NCBI RefSeq assembly: GCF_001665685.1
Contig: NZ_LZTB01000100.1
Location: 186,001 to 250,000 of the forward strand
DNA from: Mycobacterium sp. 852013-50091_SCH5140682
GTDB taxonomy: Bacteria > Actinomycetota > Actinomycetes > Mycobacteriales > Mycobacteriaceae
DNA length: 64,000 nucleotides
Reading direction: 5' to 3'
The notes under the pieces were generated by a model. It saw nothing but the letters and a program-made list of their open reading frames with translations, was not told where the DNA came from and ran no database searches. Below, in pieces: positions 36,176-46,533 of the stretch; positions within the stretch are counted from its first letter, which is position 1; every line of letters begins with the position of its first letter. A program made the position numbers and the translations under genes.

Positions 36176-36793
36176 TCAGGCGGCCCGGTGCCCCAACAGC
36201 GCGGCGATGGCCTGCTCGGCCTGGGTGATCTCAAGTGGCTCGCCGGTGATGATGTCGGCGTACAGGAACGATTCGACGATGCGCACGACGAGGTAGGCCA
36301 GGTCGCGCGGCGGAAGCGACGATTCCAGGTGGCCCTTGCTGATCTCGTCGTTGAGCAGCTGCTCGATGGCCGCGGCCAGGCGGGATTGCACGCTGCCCGC
36401 GCGCGTGGTGAGGATGCGCAGCGCGCGTTCGGGTTCTCGACGTAGAAACTCCTGGAAGAACCCGGCCTGGTCGATCAGGGTGGCGAAGCGGCCGACGGCG
36501 TGGGAGATGCGTTCGGCGCCATGTCCGGGTGAGGCTTCGATGGCCGCGGTCAGTGTCGGCTCGGCCAGCGACCACAGGATTTCGGCCAACAGCTCGTCGC
36601 GGCCGCCGACCCACCGGAACAGCGTGGCCCGGTTGACGCCGAGTTCGGTTGCCAGTTCCCCCATCTCGATGCGGCGGCCGCCCAGGAACCAGCCGCGGGC
36701 AATCCGGAACGCGTCCAGAGGGTCTGGCTTGCGGTCGGTCGACGCGAGCATGCGTCCCAACGGTGTCTCGGCGATGATGCCCTCCTCATCCAC
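36176..36793 (-). CDS. TetR family regulator, divergent from an SDR gene
   Basis: Regulator of about 205 residues with an HTH in GELATELGVNRATLFRWVGGRDELLAEILW and a TetR C-terminal domain with QAGFFQEFLRREPERALRIL. I favour the GTG at 36793: a TAGGAT -10-like hexamer (36802-36807, minus strand) lies 8 nt upstream, indicating a leaderless start. An ATG at 36820 in frame is the alternative. It likely binds the palindrome at 36857-36870 and represses the SDR-acyltransferase genes. Confidence 0.8.
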   Translation of the reverse strand: MDEEGIIAETPLGRMLASTDRKPDPLDAFRIARGWFLGGRRIEMGELATELGVNRATLFRWVGGRDELLAEILWSLAEPTLTAAIEASPGHGAERISHAVGRFATLIDQAGFFQEFLRREPERALRILTTRAGSVQSRLAAAIEQLLNDEISKGHLESSLPPRDLAYLVVRIVESFLYADIITGEPLEITQAEQAIAALLGHRAA

Positions 36794-36856
36794 TTGGCGA
36801 CATCCTATCAATCGCTGCATCAGTGATATATGTCTCCATACGTCTCGACTATGCAA

Positions 36857-36870
36857 CATATCCGGATATG
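36857..36870. promoter_or_regulatory. Perfect 14-bp palindrome, putative TetR operator
   Basis: CATATCCGGATATG is a perfect palindrome between the divergent TetR and SDR genes. It overlaps a TATGAT -10-like hexamer (36867-36872) that lies 6 nt before the SDR GTG, so a bound repressor would block a leaderless promoter. Confidence 0.7.
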
Positions 36871-36878
36871 ATGCATGG

Positions 36879-37661
<783 letters not shown>

Positions 37662-37698
37662 GCGCACCACCCCACAAGAATCGAGAAGAGAAGGATCC

Positions 37699-39231
37699 GT
37701 GAAGCAGCTCAGCGGCCTCGACGCCACATTCCTCTACCTGGAGACCCCGACAACCTTCGGGCACGTCACCGGGCTGATGATCTTCGAACGCCCCAACGAG
37801 GAGTTCGACCCGTACGCCGCGGTGTACGCCAAGTACGCGTCGCTGATCGGTGAGCTCGAACCGCTGCGTCGGCGGTTGGTCGAGGTGCCGCTCGGCCTCG
37901 ACCATCCGTACTGGGTCGACGATCCCAACTTCGACCTCGACTTCCACATCCGTGAAATCCATTTGGCTCGACCGGGAATGGCCGACCAACTGGCCGACCA
38001 GGTGTCGCGCATCGTCGGGCGCGCCATGGATCGCAGCCGGCCACTGTGGGAGGTCTACGTCATCGACGGCCTGCACAGCGGTCGCTGGGCCCTGTTGACC
38101 AAATACCACCACGCCACCGTCGACGGTGCCGCCGGACAACTGATGCTCAACATCATCACCGACACCGAACCGGACGCCACGCCGCCCGGACCGGGCCCGG
38201 CCTGGCAACCCGAAGAGCTGCCGAGCACCGTCGAACTGCTGCGCAAAACGGCCGTCAACCTCGCCGGTCACCCCGTCAAGGCCCTGCGGGTTCAGACTCG
38301 CCTGGTGCGCCAGCTCGCCGACGCCGCAGGCATCGACAGCGTCAGCAGCGCGGCAAGCAAGACCGGATCGGCAATCAAATCCCTTGCGCGACTGGGCAAA
38401 GACGATGGGCCGAAGATTCCGCTGCCGACCTCACCTGCGCCGCCGACCCCGTGGAACAAGCCCATCACCGGACATCGGCGCTTCGCGATGCGGACCACCT
38501 CGCTGGAGAACATCAAGCGGCTCAAGAACGCGACCGGCGGCACGGTGAACGACATCGTCATGGCGATCTGCGCAGGCGGGTTGCGCCAGTATCTGCTCGC
38601 CCACGACGCGCTGCCCGACCGTCCGCTGCGGGCCATGGTGCCGGTCTCGATCCGTACCGGTGACGAAGAGGATCCGTGGACCAACCGCGTGTCGGCGATC
38701 TTCCCCGAATTGCCGACGGACTGCGAAGACCCGCTTGAGCGGGTGGCCCGCTGCCGCGCGGCGATGCTCGACGCGAAGCGGCTGCTGGATCTGATGCCCG
38801 CCGATCAGCTCGGCGACCTGGCCCAGTTCTCGGCGCCCGTGCTCTCGACCTCCGCGATGCGATTGGCGTCGCGGTTCGGGTTGGCTCACCGCATCGCGGC
38901 CACGCCGTTCAACCTGGTGATCTCCAACGTGCCCGGACCTCGTCAACCCGTGTACTTCGCCGGTGCCCAACTGCGCCATCAGTTCCCGGTGTCGATCGTC
39001 ACCGAGGGACAGGGGCTCAACATCACCGTGGTGAGCTACCTGGACCGCCTCGATCTGGGCTTTGTCGTCGACCGCGAACTCGTGCCCGATGTGTGGGACC
39101 TGGTCGACATGCACATCGACGAAATCGGCAGGCTGTTCGCGGCGACCGGGGCGGAGTGGGCCGAGGAGCCGCAGCCCGCGCATCCGCGCCGGGGCCGGAT
39201 CAGGATTGCGCAGCCCGACGAGATCTGCTGA
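37699..39231 (+). CDS. WS/DGAT family acyltransferase (diacylglycerol/wax ester synthase)
   Basis: Wax-ester synthase/acyl-CoA:diacylglycerol acyltransferase of 510 residues. The catalytic motif HHATVDG is at residues 137-143 and the N-terminal LSGLDATFLYLETPTTFGHVTGL is typical; the C-terminal DUF1298 domain with NLVISNVPGPRQPVYFAGA is intact. It makes triacylglycerol or wax ester stores from acyl-CoA and is expected at the inner membrane face. It starts at GTG 37699 with GAGAAGAGAAGGA upstream. Its 3' end overlaps the convergent xanthine dehydrogenase remnant by 32 bp. Confidence 0.92.
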   Translation: MKQLSGLDATFLYLETPTTFGHVTGLMIFERPNEEFDPYAAVYAKYASLIGELEPLRRRLVEVPLGLDHPYWVDDPNFDLDFHIREIHLARPGMADQLADQVSRIVGRAMDRSRPLWEVYVIDGLHSGRWALLTKYHHATVDGAAGQLMLNIITDTEPDATPPGPGPAWQPEELPSTVELLRKTAVNLAGHPVKALRVQTRLVRQLADAAGIDSVSSAASKTGSAIKSLARLGKDDGPKIPLPTSPAPPTPWNKPITGHRRFAMRTTSLENIKRLKNATGGTVNDIVMAICAGGLRQYLLAHDALPDRPLRAMVPVSIRTGDEEDPWTNRVSAIFPELPTDCEDPLERVARCRAAMLDAKRLLDLMPADQLGDLAQFSAPVLSTSAMRLASRFGLAHRIAATPFNLVISNVPGPRQPVYFAGAQLRHQFPVSIVTEGQGLNITVVSYLDRLDLGFVVDRELVPDVWDLVDMHIDEIGRLFAATGAEWAEEPQPAHPRRGRIRIAQPDEIC

Positions 39232-40981
39232 CCGCACGCCATATTCGCGCCGGTGTCATCGGCAACCGGTGCAGGCGCACGCCGCAGGCCCGGCCGATGG
39301 CATTGGCCAACGCGGGCGCCACCGGGTTGTACGGTGACTCGCTCATCGTTTTCGCGCCGAGTGGCCCGAGCTCGTCGTAGGTGTCGGCGAAGTAGACCTC
39401 GGTCACCGGAACGTCGGCCAACTGCGGAATGTGATAGTTGCGTAGCGTCTGGGTCAGCACCGTGCCGTCCGGTCCGATCTGGATCTCCTCGAACAATGCC
39501 GACCCGATCGCTTGTGCCACACCGCCTTCCACCTGCCCTCGGCACTGCTCGGGGTTGATCACCACGCCGGCGTCGGCAGCGTGCACCGATTGCGGGATCC
39601 GCACCTCGCCGGTCTCGGGGTTGACCGCGACGCGAAACGCCTGCACGTTGAAGGCGACCGAACGCGGTGTGCCGTCATGGCGTCCGCGGCCGGTCAACGA
39701 TGAGGGTAGAGCGCCGAAATCGACCAGGCTCTCGGCACACTGCACGCCATTGCGCTCCAGCGTGCACTGCGCTGGTGATATCCCGGTGACCTCGCCTGCG
39801 GACCTCTCCAGCGCTGTGCGCAACTGGCGGCACGCCTGCACCGTCGCGCGGCCGGCCACCACCGTGCCGGCCGAACCGAACGCACCGGTGTCGTAACCTG
39901 TTGTCGCCGTGTTGGATTGATGAATCACGATCCGATCGGTGACGGTGTTGAGTTCGTGGGCGGCGAGCTGTGCGTGCACCGTGGTGGTGCCATTGCCGAA
40001 CTCCTCCGTCCCCACGCACAAGGTGTACACGCCGTCGGCGTCGACCGACACCGTGGCCTCGGCGACATGCCCACGCGGCGGAATCGTCGCGATCATCGCC
40101 ACCGCCATGCCCTCGCCCACGGACCATCCTTCGGGCGCGACGGCCCCGTTGCCCCGCCGCAGCGCCTGCTCGGCGAGATCCAGGCATTGATCCAGCCCGT
40201 AGCTGCCGAAGGTGAGGTCATCGTCGAGCACGTGCGAATCCACGAACGGATCTCCGGGCGTGATGACATTGCGCCGCCGGAATTCGAACGGATCGATGCC
40301 GAGGCGCTGCGCCAGCTCGTCCATCGCGGACTCGATCGCGAACATGATCTGCCCCAGCCCATAGCCGCGGAATGCGCCCGACGGCAAATTGTTGGTGTAA
40401 ACGGCTTGAGCGTCAACCCTTTTGTTCGGACACCGGTACACCGCGACCGATTCACTGCAGCCGTGGAACATCACGCCCGGGCTGTGATTGCCGTACGCGC
40501 CGGCATCGACCAGAGCATCGACCGCCAGGGCGGTCAGATCGCCCGACGCGTCCGCGGCCACGGTCACGTCAACGCGGAACGGATGCCGGCACGGCGCCAC
40601 GGTGAACTGATCGCTGCGGCTGAACTCATAGCGCACCGGTACGCCCAGCCGCAGCACGGCCAGCGCCACGAGATCCTCCACCAGCATTTCCTGCTTGCCG
40701 CCGAAGCCCCCACCGACCCGCTTGGCGAACACGTGGACATCATCGCGGGCCAGCCCGAAGATGTGGCACAGTTCGTCACGGACCAGGAAGGGGACCTGAG
40801 AACTGGTACGAATCACCAACCGGCGGCGGGCAGGTGAATCGAGCGCAGGATCTCGGGAGGTAGGCGTGCCGCGCTCGCGGTGAATGTTCATCAGCGCAAT
40901 CCAGCGCGACATCTCTATGAAACGCAAAGAGTTTCGATCAGTCGGCCAAGGCCGCGGCGCACTTGGCATCGCGATGGGCAA
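39200..40981 (-). pseudogene. 5'-truncated xanthine dehydrogenase/aldehyde oxidase molybdenum subunit
   Basis: Open frame of up to 593 codons encoding only the C-terminal two thirds of a xanthine dehydrogenase-type large subunit (normally about 750-800 residues). Clear homology begins near LVIRTSSQVPFLVRDEL (around 40830) and includes RVGGGFGGKQEM, PSGAFRGYG and the C-terminal SESPYNPVAPALANAIGR. The N-terminal part that forms the first half of the Mo-cofactor domain is absent, as are the FAD and 2Fe-2S subunits. The intact coding sense of the remainder suggests recent decay. No ribosome site precedes the frame. A functional N-truncated protein is unlikely. Confidence 0.75.
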
Positions 40982-40997
40982 AGACCTCGGGTAGCAC

Positions 40998-42419
40998 CTA
41001 GAGCACTTTGAGTTCCTCTGCGACCTGGGTGACGGACTTCTTCGCGTCGCCGAACAGCATCGTCGTTCCCTCCGCGTAGAACAGCGGGTTGTCGATGCCG
41101 GCGAACCCGGAGTTCATCGAGCGCTTGAGCACGATGACCGATTTGGATCTGTCGACGTTGAGGATGGGCATGCCGTGAATCGGTGAGCTCGGGTCGTTTC
41201 GTGCTGCCGGGTTGGTGACGTCGTTGGCGCCGATGACGATCGTGACGTCGGTGCGGGAGAAGTCGTCGTTGATGTCGTCCATTTCTTTCATCGCGTCGTA
41301 CTCGACGTCCGCCTCGGCCAGCAGGACGTTCATGTGGCCGGGCATCCGGCCGGCCACCGGGTGGATGGCGTATTTCACCGGCACCCCGCGCTGTTCGAGC
41401 ATCGCAGCCAGGTCTTTGACGGCATGCTGGGCCTGCGCCACGGCCAATCCGTAGCCGGGGACGACGATGACCTGGTTGGCGTAGGCCATCTGGATCGCCG
41501 CATCGGCCGCCGAGGTCGCCTTGACGACCTTGTCGACTTCGCTGTCGCTGGACGCCGCCCCGCCGCCGCCACCGAATCCACCGGCGACGATCGCGGGGAT
41601 GGAGCGGTTCATCGCTTTGGCCATCAGGTTGGTCAGGATCGAACCAGACGCGCCGACGATCATGCCCGCGACGATCATCGCGGTGTTGTTGAGTGCCAAT
41701 CCAGCTGCGGCAGCCGACAATCCGGTCAGGGCGTTGAGCAACGAGATGACGACGGGCATGTCGGCGCCGCCGATCGGCAGCACCACCATCAACCCGAGCA
41801 CCCCGGCCGCGAACAGCAGCCCGATCATCCACCACACAGAGGACCCGCCGCCGGGGTGCGCGCCCAGCCCGATCGTCACGGCGGCCGTGATCGCGCCGGC
41901 GAACAACACCAGGTTCAGCGGCTGTTGCAGTTTTCCGATGCCGATGGGGCGGCCCGGCAGGACTTCCTGAAGTTTCCCGAACGCGATGATCGATCCCCAG
42001 AACGAGATCGATCCGATGATCGCTGCGGACAGCGACGCCACCACGATGTGCACGGTCGGCGACTCATTGTGCTGGAACGCCGAGAAGCCGGATGTGTCAA
42101 TGAATTCCGACAGTGCGATCAGCGCGACAGTGCCGCCGCCCACCCCGTTGAACAGTGCGACGAGTTGCGGCATGGCGGTCATCTTGGTCAACCGGGCCGG
42201 CGGCACACCCAGCACCACGCCGAGCAGGAGGCCTGCGATGATCAATCCCCAGTTGTGCGTGTGGCGGACGGCGAGCAGGGTGGCGATCACCGCGATCGCC
42301 ATGCCCGCTGCGGCGATCCAGTTGCCGCGCACCGCGGTCTTCGGTCCGGTCAGACCCATCAGGCCGTAGATGAACATCGCGAACGCGATGATGTACAGCA
42401 CTGTGACGAGATAGTTCAT
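40998..42419 (-). CDS. pntB: NAD(P) transhydrogenase subunit beta
   Basis: Subunit of 473 residues: an N-terminal membrane domain with eight to nine helices to about residue 260, then the NADP(H)-binding domain III with GYGLAVAQAQ, VAGRMPGHMNVLLAEA and VIGANDVTNPAA. Couples hydride transfer between NADH and NADP+ to proton translocation. It overlaps pntAb by 4 bp. In this window it could turn NADH from formate oxidation into NADPH. Confidence 0.95.
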   Translation of the reverse strand: MNYLVTVLYIIAFAMFIYGLMGLTGPKTAVRGNWIAAAGMAIAVIATLLAVRHTHNWGLIIAGLLLGVVLGVPPARLTKMTAMPQLVALFNGVGGGTVALIALSEFIDTSGFSAFQHNESPTVHIVVASLSAAIIGSISFWGSIIAFGKLQEVLPGRPIGIGKLQQPLNLVLFAGAITAAVTIGLGAHPGGGSSVWWMIGLLFAAGVLGLMVVLPIGGADMPVVISLLNALTGLSAAAAGLALNNTAMIVAGMIVGASGSILTNLMAKAMNRSIPAIVAGGFGGGGGAASSDSEVDKVVKATSAADAAIQMAYANQVIVVPGYGLAVAQAQHAVKDLAAMLEQRGVPVKYAIHPVAGRMPGHMNVLLAEADVEYDAMKEMDDINDDFSRTDVTIVIGANDVTNPAARNDPSSPIHGMPILNVDRSKSVIVLKRSMNSGFAGIDNPLFYAEGTTMLFGDAKKSVTQVAEELKVL

Positions 42420-42766
42420 CGCGCTTGCCCATTCGTTTGCGCGGCGGGGGCCGCCTGGTCGGCCGCCGTGCTGACGGACTTTTTGCCTTTGAACATGCCG
42501 AGCATGCGGTCGGTGACCACGAAGCCGCCCACCACGTTGAGTGTTCCGAACACCACCGCGACGAACAGGATGACCTGCTCGGCCGGCGACGGATGTTCGA
42601 CGCGGCCCAGCACCACCAGCGCGCCGATGAGCACGATGCCGTGAATCGCGTTGGTGCCCGACATCAACGGCGTGTGCAGGGTGTTGGGGACCTTGGAGAT
42701 CACCGCGAACCCGACGAATCCCGACAAGACCACAATGGCCAGGTTTCCCAGCAACTGGTCATACAT
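42416..42766 (-). CDS. pntAb: NAD(P) transhydrogenase subunit alpha part 2 (membrane)
   Basis: Small membrane subunit of 116 residues with three helices and the conserved GFVGFAVISKVPNTLHTPLMSGTNAIHG segment. The alpha subunit is split in two genes, as in mycobacteria and Rhodospirillum. It starts 1 bp after the pntAa stop. Confidence 0.95.
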   Translation of the reverse strand: MYDQLLGNLAIVVLSGFVGFAVISKVPNTLHTPLMSGTNAIHGIVLIGALVVLGRVEHPSPAEQVILFVAVVFGTLNVVGGFVVTDRMLGMFKGKKSVSTAADQAAPAAQTNGQAR

Positions 42767-42767
42767 C

Positions 42768-43847
42768 TCAGTTGTTCCTCTCGCGGGTGATGCACGATTC
42801 GGCGATCACCTCATCATCGAAATCCGGTGCCACCGCGCCGTCTTTGATCAGCAGATCCAGCAGCGCGGTGATGTTCTTGGCGTACAGCTCGCTGGAGTGC
42901 TCGGGCATCGTGGCGGGCAGATTGAGCGGCGAGGCGATGGTCACGTCGTGTTTGACCACCGTGCGGCCGGGTTCGGTCAACTCGCAGTTGCCGCCAGTCT
43001 CACCGGCGAGGTCCACCACCACGCTGCCGGGTTTCATGCCCTCGACCGCTGCTGCGGTGACCAGGCGTGGTGCGGGTCGGCCCGGCACCAGCGCGGTGGT
43101 GATGACGACGTCGAAGCCGGTAATCGCGTGCTCGAGCTTCTTCTGCTGCTCGGCGCGCTCCTCGTCGGTCAGTTCGCGGGCATAGCCGCCCTCACCGGCC
43201 GCGTCGATACCGATGTCGAGCCACTGCGCGCCCACCGAGCGGACCTGGTCTGCCACCTCGGGGCGGACGTCGTAGCCGGACGTGCGGGCACCGAGGCGCT
43301 TGGCGGTCGCAAGGGCCTGCAGGCCGGCCACTCCGACGCCCAACACGAGGACACTGGCGGGCTTCACCGTGCCAGCGGCGGTGGTCAGCATCGGGAAGAA
43401 CCGCGTCGCTTCCGACGCCGCGGTGAGTACTGCCTTGTAACCCGCCACATTGGCCTGCGATGACAACGCATCCATGATCTGAGCCCGCGAGATTCGTGGG
43501 ATCGCCTCGACGGCGAACCCGGTGACACCTGCGAGGCGCAGCGCCTCGGCCAGCTCGGGGCGGGTGCGTGGTGCGAGGAAGCCGACGATGGTGGATTCCG
43601 GCTTCAACAGGCTGATCTCGTCGGTGGTGGGCGGATTCACCTTGACCACGATGTCGGCGGGCCAGGGGTCACCGATGGTGGCTCCGGCCTGTTCATAGTG
43701 TTCGTCGGGGATCAGTGCGCCGGCACCGGCGCCGGTCTCGACGACGACGGACAGGCCGGTGGAACACAGTCGTTCAACGACTTTGGGAACCAGCGCGACG
43801 CGGCGTTCGCCCGCGGCGGTCTCCCTGGGCACTCCGATGAGCGTCAT
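42768..43847 (-). CDS. pntAa: NAD(P) transhydrogenase subunit alpha part 1 (NAD-binding)
   Basis: Soluble NAD(H)-binding subunit of 359 residues starting MTLIGVPRETAAGERRVALVP, an alanine-dehydrogenase/PntA N-terminus, with the Rossmann glycines in VLVLGVGVAGLQALATAKRLGA. I chose the ATG at 43847, preceded by AGGAAGAGG; an upstream ATG in the same frame (43892) lacks a ribosome site. The operon promoter lies in the 182-bp gap shared with panE and contains a GCATAC-T-GTATGC palindrome. Confidence 0.95.
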   Translation of the reverse strand: MTLIGVPRETAAGERRVALVPKVVERLCSTGLSVVVETGAGAGALIPDEHYEQAGATIGDPWPADIVVKVNPPTTDEISLLKPESTIVGFLAPRTRPELAEALRLAGVTGFAVEAIPRISRAQIMDALSSQANVAGYKAVLTAASEATRFFPMLTTAAGTVKPASVLVLGVGVAGLQALATAKRLGARTSGYDVRPEVADQVRSVGAQWLDIGIDAAGEGGYARELTDEERAEQQKKLEHAITGFDVVITTALVPGRPAPRLVTAAAVEGMKPGSVVVDLAGETGGNCELTEPGRTVVKHDVTIASPLNLPATMPEHSSELYAKNITALLDLLIKDGAVAPDFDDEVIAESCITRERNN

Positions 43848-43934
43848 ATTCCTCTTCCTGGCTAGGGCAGGGCAGAAAGTCTGCGCGCACACGGCGACTG
43901 CCCAGACGTGACCGTTGCCACACTAGAGCAAATC

Positions 43935-43947
43935 GCATACTGTATGC
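43935..43947. promoter_or_regulatory. GntR-type palindrome between pntAa and panE
   Basis: GCATACTGTATGC, a perfect palindrome around a central T. Similar boxes occur upstream of the OFA carrier/fdhD pair (58244), gntR (59946) and the right-end CoA-transferase (63436). Proposed operator of the FCD-GntR protein encoded at 59176-59907. Confidence 0.65.
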
Positions 43948-44029
43948 AACTGAGACGAGGTTCGTGCGGCGGGCCGGCAGGGCAGTACACGGCAGCCACC
44001 TCTCTACAACCAACCTTCGAGGAGTCGCG

Positions 44030-45055
44030 GTGAAGATTGCAGTCGTGGGCGCTGGAGCGATCGGCGCATATTGGGGTGCGGCATTGCACCGAGGCGGTGC
44101 GGAAGTGCACCTGGTCGCACGCAACGAGCACCTTCGGGCGATGCGCGAAAACGGTGTGCAAGTTCTCAGTCCACGTGGAGATTTCGTCGCCAATCCGCAC
44201 GCCACGGACGACCCGCGGGAGATCGGCCCCGTCGACTTCGTGTTCCTCGGCCTCAAGGCGCACAGCTACCCGTCGTGTGGGCCACTCGTCGAACCGCTGC
44301 TCGGCGAGCACACTGCGGTATTGCCCGCGCAGAACGGGATCCCGTGGTGGTACTTCCACCAACTGCCCGGGCCTTATCAAGGACGCCGCATCGAGGCGGT
44401 CGATCCCGGCGGCGCCACCAGCGCCGTGCTCTCACCGGAGCGGGCGATCGGGTGTGTGGTGTACCCGGCCACCACGATCGAGGCGCCCGGTGTGATCCGC
44501 CATCTCGAGGGCACCCGGTTCTCGATCGGGGAGCCGTCGGGTGAGATCTCGCAACGCTGTAAGGCGTTGAGCGAGGCGATGATTGCCGGTGGCTTGAAGG
44601 CGCCGGTCGAGGCCGACCTGCGCAATGACATCTGGATCAAGCTCATGGGCAACGTCGCGTTCAATCCGCTCAGTGCCCTCACCAGGGCGACGATGGTCGA
44701 GATCTGTCAGAACCCGCACACCCGCCAGATCGTCGTCCAGCTGATGGAGGAGACCCTCGACATCGCCGCGAGAGTAGGTTGCACGCCGGATATTTCGATC
44801 GAGAAGCGGCTGCGCGGGGCGGAGAATGTGGGCCACCACAAGACGTCGATGTTGCAGGACCTCGAAGCGGGCAAGCAGCTGGAACTCGATGCGATCGTCA
44901 CCGCGGTGGTGGAGATGGCGGACCTCACCGGTGCGGCCGCACCGACGCTGCGGACCGTCTACGCCGCTGCCGACCTCCTGGCCCAGACCGGTATGTCCGG
45001 CACCGGTAACGCCGGCACGACCCCGGAGCGGCACCCTCAGCCCGCTCTGCGTTGA
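44030..45055 (+). CDS. Ketopantoate reductase-like (ApbA/PanE family)
   Basis: NADPH-dependent 2-ketoacid reductase family protein of 341 residues: GAGAIGAYWG nucleotide motif at about residues 7-16, then LKAHSY, QNGIPWW, and the C-terminal ApbA_C domain with the catalytic Lys in NDIWIKLMGN (Lys near residue 203). I chose the GTG at 44030 because GAGGAG lies 6 nt upstream. It is followed 13 bp later by pyruvate kinase. PanE paralogues often act on other 2-keto acids, so involvement in a small oxo-acid step linked to oxalate or glyoxylate is possible; true pantothenate synthesis is the alternative. Confidence 0.82.
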   Translation: MKIAVVGAGAIGAYWGAALHRGGAEVHLVARNEHLRAMRENGVQVLSPRGDFVANPHATDDPREIGPVDFVFLGLKAHSYPSCGPLVEPLLGEHTAVLPAQNGIPWWYFHQLPGPYQGRRIEAVDPGGATSAVLSPERAIGCVVYPATTIEAPGVIRHLEGTRFSIGEPSGEISQRCKALSEAMIAGGLKAPVEADLRNDIWIKLMGNVAFNPLSALTRATMVEICQNPHTRQIVVQLMEETLDIAARVGCTPDISIEKRLRGAENVGHHKTSMLQDLEAGKQLELDAIVTAVVEMADLTGAAAPTLRTVYAAADLLAQTGMSGTGNAGTTPERHPQPALR

Positions 45056-45068
45056 AAGTAGGAACACA

Positions 45069-46486
45069 ATGAACCGACGCGCGAAGATCGTCTGCACCCT
45101 GGGGCCGGCAACGGCGACCGCATCGACACTTGCCGAACTCATCGATGCCGGAATGGATGTGGCGCGGCTCAATTTCAGTCACAGCACGCAAGCCGAGCAT
45201 TCGGCGGTCTACGAGATGGTGCGCCGGATCGCTGCCGAGCGCGACCGCGCCGTCGGCGTTCTCGCGGATCTTCAGGGCCCCAAGATCCGGCTCGGCCGGT
45301 TCGCCGCGGGGCCGGTGGTATGGGCCACCGGCGAGTCGGTCGTGATCACGACGGCGCCCTGCGAAGGTAGTCATGACAGGGTGTCGACGACGTACGACGG
45401 GTTGGCCGGCGACGTGCGGTCGGGCGATCGACTGCTCATCGACGACGGCAAGGTCGAGCTGCGCGTCTGCGACCTCGACGGTGACGACGTCAGATGCGAG
45501 GTTCTGCAGGGTGGCCCGGTCAGCAACCACAAGGGCATATCGCTACCCGGTGTGGCCGTCAGCGTTCCGCCCCTGTCCGGCAAGGACATCGAGGATCTCA
45601 CATTCGCACTCGAACTCGGTGTCGACATGGTGGCCATGTCGTTCGTCCGGCGCCCGAGGAGATCAAGCTCGCGCACACCGTGATGGATCAGGTGGGCAGG
45701 CGGGTGCCGGTGATGGTGAAACTGGAGAAACCCGAGGCGGTTTCCGATCTGGAGGCGATCGTCGACGCCTTCGACGGCCTCATGGTGGCCCGCGGCGACC
45801 TGGGCGTGGAGATGCCACTGGAGCAGGTTCCGCTGGTGCAGAAGCGGGCGATCAGTCTGTGCCGGCAGGCGGGGAAGCCGGTGATCGTGGCGACCCAGAT
45901 GCTGGATTCGATGATCTCCGATCCACGACCCACGCGGGCTGAGGTCTCCGATGTGGCGAACGCGGTCTACGACGGTACCGATGCGGTGATGCTGTCGGCG
46001 GAGACGAGCGTCGGAGCTTACCCGGCACACACGGTGTCGACCATGGGGCGCATCGTCGAGGCCGCCGAGGATTCGTTGGCCCACAACGGAATCCCGGAGT
46101 GGTTCACCGAAGACGAGGCGGCCGGGGTCAGCGATGCGGTGGCAGCGGCCGCGTGCGAACTCGGGCGGCGTATCGGCGCGTCGGCCTTGTGCTGCTTCAC
46201 CCGTACCGGGGAAACCGCGTTGCGACTGGCCCGCCAGCGGTCACCGCTACCGCTGGTGGCCTTCGCTCACGACGAGTCGGTGCGGGCCAGGTTGGCCTTC
46301 TCTTGGGGTATCGAGTCCGCGGTGTTGGCCCCGGCGACGACTGCCGAGACGCTGCCTGCCGAGGTGCGCAAGGGTCTCACCGCGATGGGCATGTGCCGAC
46401 CGGGCAGCAGGATCGTCGTGGTGTCCGGCAGTCGCACCGGGGTTGCGGGCTACACCGACTCTGTGCGGGTTCTGCGGATCGAATGA
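45069..46486 (+). pseudogene. pyk: Pyruvate kinase with single-base frameshift
   Basis: The two parts together encode a complete pyruvate kinase. Frame 1 (45069-45683) starts MNRRAKIVCTLGPAT with the RLNFSHS and GPKIRLG motifs and breaks after VAMSFVRRP. Frame 2 resumes at EEIKLAHTVMDQVG and continues through the catalytic MVARGDLGVEMP, the ATQMLDSM signature and the regulatory C-terminal domain to 46486. The break is at the CCC run 45653-45655; one extra C would restore 472 residues, the normal length. It is either a true inactivating mutation or a sequencing error; no other damage is visible. Second gene of the panE-pyk unit. Confidence 0.88.
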
Positions 46487-46493
46487 GGAATGA

Positions 46494-46533
46494 CGAGCGG
46501 GGGGCGGGTCAGCCCTGCCCCGCCCCCCGCTCG
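46494..46533. terminator. Very strong hairpin between convergent pyk and PAS gene
   Basis: Perfect 15-bp GC-rich stem (46494-46508 with 46519-46533) and a 10-nt loop, without a T-run. The right arm codes the last residues of the PAS protein. Placement between two gene ends supports a bidirectional terminator. Confidence 0.75.
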
